A stretch of 64,000 bases of DNA from Derxia lacustris (GTDB lineage: Bacteria; Pseudomonadota; Gammaproteobacteria; Burkholderiales; Burkholderiaceae_E), in NCBI RefSeq assembly GCF_002105195.1, contig NZ_MUHU01000031.1, forward strand, positions 1-64,000, written 5' to 3'. Each line of letters begins with the position of its first letter. The first letter of the stretch is position 1. The position numbers and the translations under genes were made by a program. Positions 46,528 to 57,800 of this stretch are shown in pieces. The notes beneath the pieces are model-generated. The model was given only the letters and a program-made list of their open reading frames with translations. It did not search any database and was not told the DNA's origin.

Positions 46528-47267
46528 TTCGGGAACACGGCCCAGCCGCTCATGCCCGGCAGCAGCGCGGCGCCGTCGCCTTCCACCACGCCGGTCACGG
46601 CGACCGACTGGCTCACCGGATCGATCTGCGCGCCCAGCCGCACGATGTGCGCCGGAAAGCTGCGGCCCAGCTCGTCGATGTCGATGGAGAACTTGCTGCC
46701 CGGCTTGAGCCAGACCAGCCATTTGGACGGCAGCACCAGCCGCAGTTCCAGCTGGCCGGTTTCCACGATGTCGAGGATCGGCGTGCCCGGCGCCACCACC
46801 TGGAAGGCCGCCGCCGAGCGCTTGGCCACGCGGCCGGCAAACGGCGCCGCCACGCTGCACTTGGTGAGCACGGTCTGCATGTAGCTCACCTCGGCCTGGG
46901 CTTCGCGGGCGCGCGCCTCGGCCTGTTCCACGTCGAGTTTGCTGATGGAATTGAGCTCGGCCAGCCGCGAATTCACTTTCACCAATTGCCGCGCCGCATC
47001 GAGCGAAGCCTCGGCCTTGGCGAGCTGGGCGCGCTGGGTGCCGCATTCAAAGCTCACCAGCTGCTGGCCGCGCTTGAAGCTGCCGCCTTCCGGCACCGGC
47101 AGCGCGACGATGCGCGCGCCGATCTCGCTGGCCACCGTGACCGCATTGGGCGACACCAGCTGGGTGCGGATGCGGTTGTCGGCCGGCAACTCGGCGGCCT
47201 GGGCGGCGGGCGCCAGCGGCGCCGCCATGAGCGCGGCAACTGCGGCCGCGCGTACTGCTTTCAGCAT
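46524..47267 (-). CDS. Periplasmic adaptor (membrane-fusion) subunit
   Basis: 247 residues with a signal peptide (MLKAVRAAAVAALMAAPLAPAAQA). The lipoyl-type halves (VASEIGARIVALPVPEGGSFKRGQQLVSFECG and SVAAPFAGRVAKRSAAAFQVV) are separated by a coiled coil (ARQLVKVNSRLAELNSISKLDVEQAEARAREAQAE), followed by a beta-barrel part ending in GMSGWAVFPK. It is shorter than canonical RND adaptors. Its ATG shares one base with the TolC stop (TGATG), and it overlaps the next adaptor gene by 4 nt. Confidence 0.88.
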   Translation of the reverse strand: MLKAVRAAAVAALMAAPLAPAAQAAELPADNRIRTQLVSPNAVTVASEIGARIVALPVPEGGSFKRGQQLVSFECGTQRAQLAKAEASLDAARQLVKVNSRLAELNSISKLDVEQAEARAREAQAEVSYMQTVLTKCSVAAPFAGRVAKRSAAAFQVVAPGTPILDIVETGQLELRLVLPSKWLVWLKPGSKFSIDIDELGRSFPAHIVRLGAQIDPVSQSVAVTGVVEGDGAALLPGMSGWAVFPK

Positions 47268-48832
47268 CACTTCGTCTCCGTCGTCCCCACCAGCTTGCTC
47301 TGCCAGCGCGATTCGGCGCCGGCAAAGGCCTGGGTCAGCGAGGCTACATCCTGGCCGGTGGCTTCGACCGGCAGCGGATCGAGGCCGAGCGTGGCGCCGA
47401 TCTGGCCGTAGGCGTTCTGCAATTCGCCATAGCTCTGGTACTGGCGCAGCTGCGACAGCACCGCATTGGCGCCGGCCAGAATGCTTTGCAGCCGCGCCTG
47501 GGCATTGGCTTCGACCGCGTTCTCGGTCTGGTTGAGGATGCGCTGCTCGACGCCGGCCAGATCGCTCTCCAGCTCGAACTGGCGCAGCCGGCCTTCGTAA
47601 TCGGCCCAGGCCACATGCACCTGCGTCAGCACCGCCATGCCGAGCGCCACCTTCTGCTCGCGCGCCACCGCCAGTTGCGCATCGGCCGCGCCGCGGATGG
47701 TCCTGGCGTTGAAGACGTTGAGCAAATTCCAGCTCACGCGCAGGCCGGCATCGGCCCAGCCCTGGTTCACCAGATAGCGGTTGCTGTCGTAGTGCTCGCC
47801 CACGCTCAGCTCCAGCCCGGGCAGCAGCTTGGCGACCGCCTTGCGCGTCTCGGCCACGCCGATGCGCTCGGTGTAGCGCGCCTCGATCAGCTCGGGCCGG
47901 TTGGCGAAGGCCAGTTCCTCGGCCTGCGCCAGATCGATGCCGAGCGCCGGCGTGACCAGCGCCCCCGGCGGCGCGATGTCGTAGCGCTGCCCCGGCGTCA
48001 GATTCATGAGCGCGGCGAGGCGCGGCTTGGCCTGCACCAGCCCGTTGCGGATGAGCGTGAGCTGGCGGATCACGTCGAGCAGCTGGCGCTGATAGGCCAG
48101 GGTTTCGAGCGGCGGCCGCAGGCGTTCGGCCTCGACCGTGCGCGAATCGGCCAGCGCGACATTGGCCTTCTTCAGCAGGCTGTCGATCGGCGCTTCGAGC
48201 CGCTGGGCCGCGAGCGCCTGCCACCACAGCTGGCGCACCTGCTGCACCACCTGATGCGCGACGCGCCGACGGCGCTCCTGCAGGATGAGCGCGCGGTCGG
48301 CCTGCTGCTGGGCCGAGTACCAGCTCACGCCAAAGTCGAGCACGTTCCAGGACAGGCCCAGATCGGCGTTCAGCCGGGTGCGCTCCGACGAGTAGGACGG
48401 CGCGAGCGATTGCCGGCCGGTCACCACATCGACCGACGACGAGGCCAGCTCGTTGCTGCGCGACGAATAGCCGGCGCCGGCCACGATGCGCGGCAGCAGA
48501 TCGAGATTGGCGAGGTCGAGCTGGCGCTGGCCGAGCGCCTCTTCCATCAGCTTGACGCGGTAGTCGAGGTTGTACTTGAGCGTGCGCGCGAGGGCTTCTT
48601 CGAGCGTGACCGGGCCGGCGGGCGCCTGCTGGCCGCTGACCAGCGCGGCGCGCTCGGCGGCGGCGGCATGGGCGGTAGCTTCGGCATCGAACGGCCGGGG
48701 CGTGACGGCGCAGCCGGTGACCAGCGCCACCGCAAGGGCGAGCGGCAGCAGGCGCAGGCCGCGCAGGGCGGCGGCGCGCGGTTGGGGGACGAGGGCGAGG
48801 TCGGCTGGCATGGCGTGCTGGGCGAGGTTCAT
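47267..48832 (-). CDS. TolC-family outer-membrane efflux lipoprotein
   Basis: 521 residues. Lipobox ALVTGC with C41 at the end of the signal peptide. The two TolC half-repeats are seen as long helices (LEEALARTLKYNLDYRVKLMEEALGQRQLDLANLDLLP; IDLAQAEELAFANRPELIEARYTERIGVAETRKAVAKLLPGLEL). This forms a trimeric outer-membrane channel that should dock to the adaptors encoded downstream and export the 4,629-residue protein encoded 38 nt upstream. Confidence 0.92.
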   Translation of the reverse strand: MNLAQHAMPADLALVPQPRAAALRGLRLLPLALAVALVTGCAVTPRPFDAEATAHAAAAERAALVSGQQAPAGPVTLEEALARTLKYNLDYRVKLMEEALGQRQLDLANLDLLPRIVAGAGYSSRSNELASSSVDVVTGRQSLAPSYSSERTRLNADLGLSWNVLDFGVSWYSAQQQADRALILQERRRRVAHQVVQQVRQLWWQALAAQRLEAPIDSLLKKANVALADSRTVEAERLRPPLETLAYQRQLLDVIRQLTLIRNGLVQAKPRLAALMNLTPGQRYDIAPPGALVTPALGIDLAQAEELAFANRPELIEARYTERIGVAETRKAVAKLLPGLELSVGEHYDSNRYLVNQGWADAGLRVSWNLLNVFNARTIRGAADAQLAVAREQKVALGMAVLTQVHVAWADYEGRLRQFELESDLAGVEQRILNQTENAVEANAQARLQSILAGANAVLSQLRQYQSYGELQNAYGQIGATLGLDPLPVEATGQDVASLTQAFAGAESRWQSKLVGTTETK

Positions 48833-48870
48833 GGCCTGCGGTCTTTCTGGGTCGGGGTCCGGTGTGGAGA

Positions 48871-51800
48871 TCAGAGGCGGTCGGCAAGGCCGAGCAGCGC
48901 GGCGAGTTCGTCGGCAAAGGCGGTGTCGCCGTGGTGGTCGAGCTGGCGGCTGAAGCCGGCGCGGCCGGGCGGCGGCGTGGCGCCGGAGCGGTCGGCGGCG
49001 GCGTCGGCCCGGGCCAGCGGCGCCAGCGCGTCGGGCAGGGCGGCGCGCGGGCCGGCGGCGCCGAGGTCGATGTCGATCTCGGTCCTCACGCTGTTGCCGT
49101 TCTGGTCGGTGAGCGTGACCTCGACCCGCACCCGGCCCGACTGGCCCGGCGGCACGCTGCCGCTGAACGTGCCGCGCGCCGGATCGAAATGCAGCCAGGC
49201 CGGCAGCGCGCGGCCGTTGACCAGCCGCACCGTGAGCGAGAAGCGGGTGTTCGGATCGCGCACGGTGAACGTGCCGTCGGGCAGGCCAAAGCTGAAGGCG
49301 CTGCCGGCGGCGATGCGCTGCTCGCCGGCCAGCGGCCGGGCCGCGAGCGGCACCGGGAGCGAGGGCGAGAAGCCGATGCCCGGCAGGCTGAACGGCGCCG
49401 GCTCGGGCGCAGGCGCAGGCGTGGGCGCCGGCGGCGTGCGATCGACAAAGCGCGTGCCGTCGAAGCTGCTGTCCGGCGGACTGCCGGCCGGCGCCGGCGG
49501 CAGCTGGATGACCGGCAGCAGCACCGGATCGGAACCGACCGGCGCCGGCGCGGGTGCGGCTTGCGGCAGCGGCATGGGCGCCGGCGCCGGCAGCACGGCC
49601 GGGACCGGCACCGGTGCCGGCGTGGGCGTGGGGGCAGGCGTGGGCGCCGGTGCGGGCGGCTCGGTCTGGGCATAGCCGGGACCGGTCACCGAGCCGGTCA
49701 GCGCATTGCCGGCCGCATCGACGATGCCGCTGCCGGCGCCGTCGAGCGCCAGCCGCACATTGCCGGTACCGGCCAGCGCGCCGACGCTGACGATCCAGGT
49801 GCGCGCATCGACCTGGGTCAGGCCGGCGATGCGGCCGCTGGCCGTGCCGTCGAGCACCAGGCGCAGATCGGCCGCGTCGAGGCCGGTGACGGCTTCGCTG
49901 AAGCGCAGCTCGAAGCGCTGGGTCGCGGGCGCGGCCGGGTCGGCGTCGAGCAGGACGATGGCGTCGAGCGTGGGCGCGCCGTGGTCGACGGCGAAGGCGA
50001 TGCCGGGCTGGCTGGCGGCGAGCGGATTGCCGGCCAGATCGGTGACGCTGGCGCCGGCGGCCAGGTCGAGCGCCAGGCTGCCGTCGCCGGCCGCCGCCAC
50101 GCTCACGACCCAGTTGCGGCCGTCGTCGCTGCTCAGCCCGGTGATGCGGCCGCTGGCGCTGCCGGTGCTGCGCAGCACGAAGTCGCCGGCATCCAGCCCG
50201 GTCACCCCCTCGTCGAAGCGGATGACGAAGTTGATGCTGGCGCCGTTGGGCAGCGAGGCCACCGCCTCGGCGGCGCCGGCGCTCGGGCCCACGCCGTCGA
50301 GCTGCACCGCGAGCGTGGTGGCCGGCAGATCGAGCACGGCGGCGCTGCCGGCGGCATTGCGCAGCACCGCGCCGTCGAGCGCGAGCGCGGCGCTGCCGGC
50401 CGGCGCGAGGCTGCTGGCGTTGTCGCCGGCCTGCACCGTGTAGCTGAAGATCAGCCGGTCGCCCTCGGTGCGCACATAGCGCGCGAGCCGCGTGATGCCG
50501 CCGACCTCAAGCGCCAGCGTCGGCGTGCCGCCGCTGGTGTCGAGCAGCACCGGCATGTCGAAGCCGACGCTCAGCAGCACGCTGCTGCCGGCGCCGTGGC
50601 TGCCGCCGGCATCGACCAGCGTGACCTCGGTCGCGCGCGGCGCGGCGGCCACGTCGATGGCGATGCTGGCATCGGCCACGAGTGCCCCGCCGCTGCCGCT
50701 GTTGCCGAGATCGCTGAGCGCGAGGCTGAGCGTGGCGCTGCCGTGGAAGCCGGCGCCGGGCGTGTAGCCGAGGCCGTCGAGCGCGGCGCGCAGGTCGGCC
50801 AGCGTGCCTTCGATGACGAGGCTGGCGTCATCCGTGCCGTCGCCGCTGACGAACTCGATGCCGGTGCTGCGCGCCAGCGTGAGGCTGCCGTGATCGACCG
50901 CGAGGCTCAGCCGCAGCAGGCCGCTGCCGGCATCGATGTCGGCCAGCGCGATGGCATTGCCGCCCGCCGTGCCGAAGACCAGCGCCAGCCCTTCGCCGAC
51001 CGACGCCGTGGCCGGCGCGGTGACGACCGGCGCGTCGTTGACGGCGGCGATGTCGAGCCGGATGACGGCGCTGGCGGCTTCGCTGTGCGCGCCGCCGCTC
51101 AGGCCCGGATCGGCGCCGATGTTGCCGCCGTCGTCGACCGTCAGCGACAGCGTGACGCTGCCGTTGGCGTCGGGCGCGGCGCGGTAGACCAGCCCGCTGG
51201 CGGCGAGGAAGGCGTTGAGGTCGGCGAGCGAGCCGCTGAGCGTCAGCGCGCCGCCGCTGCCGCTCACCGTCACGCCGGCGCCTGCCGTGGCGACGAGGCT
51301 GCCGCTCTCGACCGAGAAGCTGGCGCTGTAGCTGCTGCCGGACGCTGCGGCCGCAAGGCCGATGCCGCCGCCCGTGAGCGAGCCGACCAGACCGCCAACC
51401 GGGAACGAGCCGGAAATCAGGCTCTTGTCCACATCGGAAATGACGATGCCGGTGATGGCGACCGAGCCGTCCTCGTCGAGCGCCAGCGTGGCCGGTACGA
51501 CCAGCGTCGGCGCATCGTTGATGTCGGCGATCGTGAGCTGGGCGGCGCCGTTCCAGCTCGACAGCGACGAACTGCCGCCGCGCGTGCCGGCGTCGATCGT
51601 GCCGCGCGCGGCGCCGTCGGTGAGCGTGCCGTCCGTGCCGTCCCAGGCTGCAAAGTTGAGACCGGCGAATCCGCCGTTGGCGCCGTCGGGCGTGAAGCGC
51701 AGCAGGGCGTACTGGCCCAGCGCAAGCGCTTCGCCGGTCGACACGCTGCCGACCGCAAACCAGCTCGCGCCGCCATCGGTGCTGTAGGCCCAGCCGCCGT

Positions 51801-54800
51801 TGCCGCTGGCCGAGGTCAGGGCCAGGCCGAGGGCGGCGCCAGCGTCGGCATCGATGGCGCCGGCGCTGGCGAGCAGGTCGGCCACGCTGATTTCGCGCGC
51901 CGTGTCCTCGTCGGTGGCGGGGATCGCGATGACGCCGGTGCGGGTGAGCAGCGGCGCGTCGTTCACGTCGGCGACCGCGAGGCTGGCGGTGCTGCCTGCG
52001 GCCGAGAACGCCGTCGTGCCGCCGCCGCTGGCGGTATTGGCCGAGCTGACCGCGCCAGTCGCGCTGGCCGAGCCGCTCGTGCGGTCCCAGGCCACAAAGC
52101 TGATCGAGGCCGTCTCGCCGTTGAGGCCGTCGGGCGTGTAGCGCAGCTGGGTTGCCGCGGTGAGCAGCGCGGCGCTAGAAGCGCTGACGCTGCCGAGCGC
52201 GGTCCAGGTGGCGCCGCCGTCGGTGCTGAAGGCCCAGCTGCCGTTGCCGACCAGACCGGTCACGGCAATGCCGCCGAGCGCGCCCGAGTCCACATCGCCG
52301 CTGCCTGCACTGGCAAGCAGATCGGCGACCGAATAGACCGCCGCCGTGTCCTCGTCGGTGCCGGCGAGGCTGAAGCTCGCGGTGGCGAGCGTCGGCGCAT
52401 CGTTCACGTCGGCGACGACGAGGCTGGCGGTCGCGGCCGTGGCCGAGAACGCCGTCGTGCCGCCACGAGTGCCGGTGTCCGCCGAGCTGACGCTGCCCGT
52501 CGCGCTGGCCGAGCCCGTCGTGCGATCCCACCCGACGAAGCTGATCGACGCCGTCTCGCCATTGAGCCCATCGGGCGTGTAGCGCAGCTGCGTGGCCGAC
52601 GAAAGCAGCGCCGCATTGCTGGCGCTCACGCTGCCGAGCGAAGTCCAGGTCGTGCCGCCGTCGGTACTGAACGCCCAGCTGCCGTTGCCGGCGAGGCCGG
52701 TCACGGCAATGCCGCCGAGCGCGCCTGAGTCCGCATCGCCGCTGCCTGCACTGGCAAGCAGATCGGCAACCGAATAGACCGCCGCCGTGTCCTCGTCGGT
52801 ACCGGCGAGGCTGAAGCTCGCGGTGGCGAGCGTCGGCGCGTCGTTCACGTCGGCGACGGCGAGGCTGGCGGTCGCGGCGGCGGTCGAGAAGGCCGTTGTG
52901 CCACCACGCGTGCTGGCGTCCGTCGAGCTGACGCTGCCGGTCGTGCTGGCCGAGCCGCTGGTGCGGTCCCACCCGACGAAGCTGATCGACGCCGTCTCGC
53001 CATTGAGCCCATCGGGCGTGTAGCGCAGCTGGGTCGTCGAGGTGAGCAGCGCCGCGCTGCTCGCGCTGACGCTGCCGAGCGAAGTCCAGGTCGCGCCGCT
53101 GTCGGTGCTGAAGGCCCAGCTGCCGTTGCCGACCAGACCGGTCACGGCAATGCCGCCGAGCGCGCCGCTGTCCACATCGCCACTGCCCGCGCTGGCGAGC
53201 AGATCGGCGACCGAGTAGACGGCCGCCGAGTCCTCATCCGTGCCGGCGAGGCTGAAGCTCGCGGTGGCGAGCGTCGGCGCATCGTTCACGTCAGCGATCG
53301 CGAGGCTGGCGCCGGCGAGCGTGCTCGACAGTGCCGAGCTGCCGCCGCGTGTGCCGGCGTCGATCGTGCCGCGAGCGGCGCCGTCGGTGAGCGTGCCGTC
53401 GGTCCCGTCCCAGGCCGCGAAGTTGAGCGTCGCGGTCTCGCCGTTGGCGCCGTCGGGCGTGTAGCGCAGCAGCGCGTACTGGCCGAGCGCGAGCGCCTCG
53501 CCGGTCGACACGCTGCCGACCGCAAACCAGCTCGCGCCGGCATCGGTGCTGTATTGCCAGCTGCCGTGGCCGCTGGCCGAGGTGATGGCCAGACCGACGG
53601 CGGCGCCCGCATCCACATCGCTGGCGCCGGCACTGGCAAGCAGATCGGCCACGCTGAATTCGCGCGCCGTGTCCTCGTCGGTGGCGCTGAGGGTGAGGCT
53701 CGCGGTGGCGAGCGTCGGCGCGTCGTTCAGGTCGGCGACCGCGAGACTGGCGGTCGCGCTCGCGGCCGAGAAAGCGCTGCCGCCGCCGCTGTCGGCCGAG
53801 CTGACCGAGCCGGTCGTGCTGGCCGCGCCGCTGCTGCGGTCCCAGGCCACAAAGCTGATCGAGGCCGTCTCGCCATTCAGCCCGTCGGGCGTGTAGCGCA
53901 GCTGCGTGGCCGAGGTGAGCAGTGCGGCACTGGAAGCGCTGACGCTGCCGAGCGAAGTCCAGGTCGCGCCGCCGTCGGTGCTGAAGGCCCAGCTGCCGTT
54001 GCCGACCAGACCGGTCACGGCAATGCCGCCGAGCGCGCCGCTGTCCACATCGGCGCCGCCGGCGCTGGCGAGCAGATCGGCGACCGAATAGACCGCTGCC
54101 GTGTCCTCGTCGGTACCGGCAAGAGTGAAGCTCGCGGTGGCGAGCGTCGGCGCATCGTTCACGTCGGCGACCGCGAGGCTGGCGGTGCTGGCGCTGGCCG
54201 AGAAGGCGCTGCCGCCGGTGCTGTCGGCCGAGCTGACCGCGCCGGTCGCGCTGGCCGCGCCGCTCGTGCGGTCCCAGGCCACAAAGCTGATCGAGGCCGT
54301 CTCGCCGTTGAGGCCGTCGGGCGTGTAGCGCAGCTGGGTTGCCGAGGTAAGCAGCGCGGCGCTGGAAGCGTTGACGCTGCCGAGGCTGGTCCAGGTCGCG
54401 CCGCTGTCGGTGCTGAATTCCCAGCTGCCGTTGCCGACCAGACCGGTCACGGCAATGCCGCCGAGCGCGCCCGAGTCCACATCGCCGCTGCCTGCACTGG
54501 CAAGCAGATCGGCAACCGAGTAGACGGCCGCCGTGTCCTCATCGGTGCCGGCGAGGCTGAAGCTGGTGCTGCCGAGCGTCGGTGCATCGTTCACGTCGGC
54601 GACGACGAGGCTGGCGGTCGCGGTCGCGGCCGAGAACGCCGTCGTGCCGCCGCGCGTGCCGGTGTCCGCCGAGCTGACGCTGCCCGTCGCGCTGGCCGAG
54701 CCGCTGGTGCGGTCCCAGGCGACGAAGCTGATGCTGGCCGTCTCGCCGTTGAGGCCGTCGGGCGTGTAGCGCAGCTGGGTCGCCGAGGTGAGCAGCGCCG

Positions 54801-57800
54801 CATTGCTGGCGCTGACGCTGCCGAGCGCAGTCCAGGTCGCGCCGCTGTCGGTGCTGAATTCCCAGCTGCCGTTGCCGGCGAGGCCGGTCACGGCAATGCC
54901 GCCGAGCGCGCCTGAGTCCGCATCGCCGCTGCCCGCGCTGGCAAGCAGATCGGCGACCGAGTAGACCGCCGTCGTGTCCTCGTCGGTACCGGCGAGGCTG
55001 AAGCTGGACGTGGCAAGCGTCGGCGCATCGTTCACGTCGGCGACGGCGAGGCTGGCGGTCGCGGCCGTGGCCGAGAACGCCGTCGTGCCGCCGCGCGTGC
55101 CGGTGTCCGCCGAGCTGACGCTGCCCGTCGTGCTGGCCGAGCCCGTCGTGCGATCCCACCCGACGAAGCTGATCGACGCAGTCTCGCCATTCACGCCATC
55201 GGGCGTGTAGCGCAGCTGCGTGGCCGAGGTGAGCAGCGCCGCGCTGCTCGCGCTGACGCTGCCGAGCGAAGTCCAGGTCGCGCCGCCGTCGGTACTGAAC
55301 GCCCAGCTGCCATGGCCGGCCAGACCGGTCACGGCAATGCCGCCGAGCGCGCCGCTGTCCACATCGCCACTGCCCGCGCCGGCGAGCAGATCGGCGACCG
55401 AGTAGACGGCCGCCGTGTCCTCATCCGTGCCGGCGAGGCTGAAGCTTGCGGTGCCGAGCGTCGGCGCATCGTTGACCGCGGCGACATTGGCATCGAGCGT
55501 GCCGAGCGCCGCCGAGAACGCCGTCGTGGCGCCGGTCGCGCTGGCGTCAGCGGTCGAGCGCGTGCCCGAGGTCGAGGCGCTGCCGGTGCTGCCGTCCCAG
55601 GCGCGATAGCCGAGCTGGGCGGTCTCGCCGTTGTGGCCGTCGGGCGCGTAGCGCAGCTCGGTCGCGCCGCTCAGCAGCAGCGCCGCGCTGTCGCCGACGG
55701 CGCCGACATCGGTCCAGCTGCTGCCGCCGTCGGTGCTGAACTGCCAGTGGCCGAGGCCGCTGGCCGAGGTGATGGCCACGCCGAGCGCGTCGCCATCCAG
55801 GTCGCCGGCGCCATTGCCGGCCAGCAGCGTGGCGACCGTGAGCGGCGTGCTCGGCGCGTCCTCGGTGGTATCGACCGAGGTCGGCACGGGCACCAGCGTC
55901 GGCGCATCGTTGACTTCGGCGACGGCAAGGCTGGCGGTCGCCGTCGCGGCCGAGAACGCCGTCGTGCCGCCGCTGGCGCCGGTGTCGGCCGAGCTGACCG
56001 CGCCGGTGCTGCTGGCCGTGCCGCTCGTGCGGTCCCAGGCCACGAAGCTGATGCTGGCGGTCTCGCCATGCACGCCGTCGGGCGTGTAGCGCAGCTGGGC
56101 GGCCGAATCGAGCAGCGCGGCGCTGCTGGCGCTGACGCTGCCGAGCGCGGTCCAGGTCGCGCCGCTGTCGGTACTGAATTCCCAGCTGCCGTTGCCGACC
56201 AAGCCGGTCACGGCAATGCCGCCCAGCGCGCCCGAGTCCACGTCGGCGGCGCCGGCGCTGGCGAGCAGATCGGCGACGGAATAGGTCGCGGCGGTGTTCT
56301 CGTCGCTGCCGGCGAGGCTGAAGCTGGTGCTGGCCAGGGTCGGCGCGTCGTTCACGTCGGTGACGATCAGGCTGCTCAGGTCGCTCACCGCCGAGAAGGC
56401 ACTGCTGCCGCCGGTGGTCGAGGCATCGGCCAGCGCGCGCGTGCCGGTGGTGGAAGCGCTGCCCACGCTGCCGTCCCAGGCGCGGAAGCTGAATTGCGCG
56501 GTCTCGCCGTTGGCGCCATCGGGCAGGTAGTGCACCAGGGTGGCGTTGCCGAGCAGCAGGGCGGCGCTGTCGCTGACCGTGCCGAAGCTGGTCCAGCTGC
56601 TGCCGCCGTCGGTGCTGAACTGCCAGTTGCCGTGCGCGGCGACGGCGGTGACGGCGATGCCGAGCGTGTCGCCGTCCACATCCGCGCCGCCAAAGGTCGA
56701 CAGCAGCGTGGCGATGCTGAACGGGCTGTTCGGCGTGTCCTCGTCGGTGACGATGGAGGCCACGGTCGACACCAGCGTCGGCGCATCGTTGACCTCGGCG
56801 ACGGCCAGGCTGGCGGTCGCCGCGCCGGCCGAGAACGCCGTCGTGCCGCCGCTGGCGCCGGTGTCGGCCGAGCTGACCGCGCCGGTCGTGCTGGCCGAGC
56901 CCGTCGTGCGGTCCCAGGCCACGAAGCTGAGCGAGGCGGTCTCGCCATGCACGCCGTCGGGCGTGTAGCGCAGCTGCGCGGCCGAATCGAGCAGGGCCGC
57001 GCTGCCGGCGCTGACGCTGCCGAGCGCGGTCCAGGTCGTGCCGCCGTCGGCGCTGAATTCCCAGCTGCCGTTGCCGACCAGCCCGGTCACCGCAATGCCG
57101 TCGAGCGCGCCCGAATCCACGTCGGCCGCGCTGGCGCCGGTGAGCAGATCGGCGACCGAATAGGTCGCGGCGGTGTTCTCGTCGGTGCCGGTCAGGCTGA
57201 AGCTCGTCGTGCCGACGGTCGGCGCATCGTTGACCGCGCCGACGACGAGGCTGGCGCTGTCGCTCGCGCTGGAGAAGGCGGTCGTGCCGCCGTTCACGCT
57301 CGCATCCACCTTCGTGCCTTCCTGGCCGGCGGTCGCGCCGCTCTGGTCCCAGGCGCGGTAGCTGACGCTGGCGCTGTCGCCATTGCTGCCGTCGGGCAAA
57401 AAGCGCAGATGGTCGCTGGCGCGCAGCAGCAGGGCGCTGCTCTCGCTCACGCTGCCCACGGCGCTCCAGCTGCTGCCGTCCAGGCTGTACTGCCAGCTGC
57501 CGTTGCTGCCGCTCAGGCCGGTGATGGCGATGCCCTCGACCGCGCCGGAGTTGAGGTCGCTGACGCTGCCGCCGAGCAGATCGGCGACGGTCTGGCCGGC
57601 CGTGGCGCCGTCGTCCTCGGTGATGCCGGTGAAGCTCGGCGCGGATGGCGTCAGCACCGGCGCCTCGGGCGTCTCGACGACGGTGACCGACACGGTATCG
57701 GTGGCGTTGCTGTAGGCGGTCCGGGCGCCGGCCGAGACGGTCAGCGACCAGCCCGCGAGCGTGCCGATGTCGCCGCCGGTGTCGTCGACCACGTACAGGC

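Noticed and set aside
48862-52728. A 1,288-codon open frame on the plus strand opposite the 3' half of the giant gene
   Set aside because: Same shadow effect; no recognisable domain or ribosome binding site.
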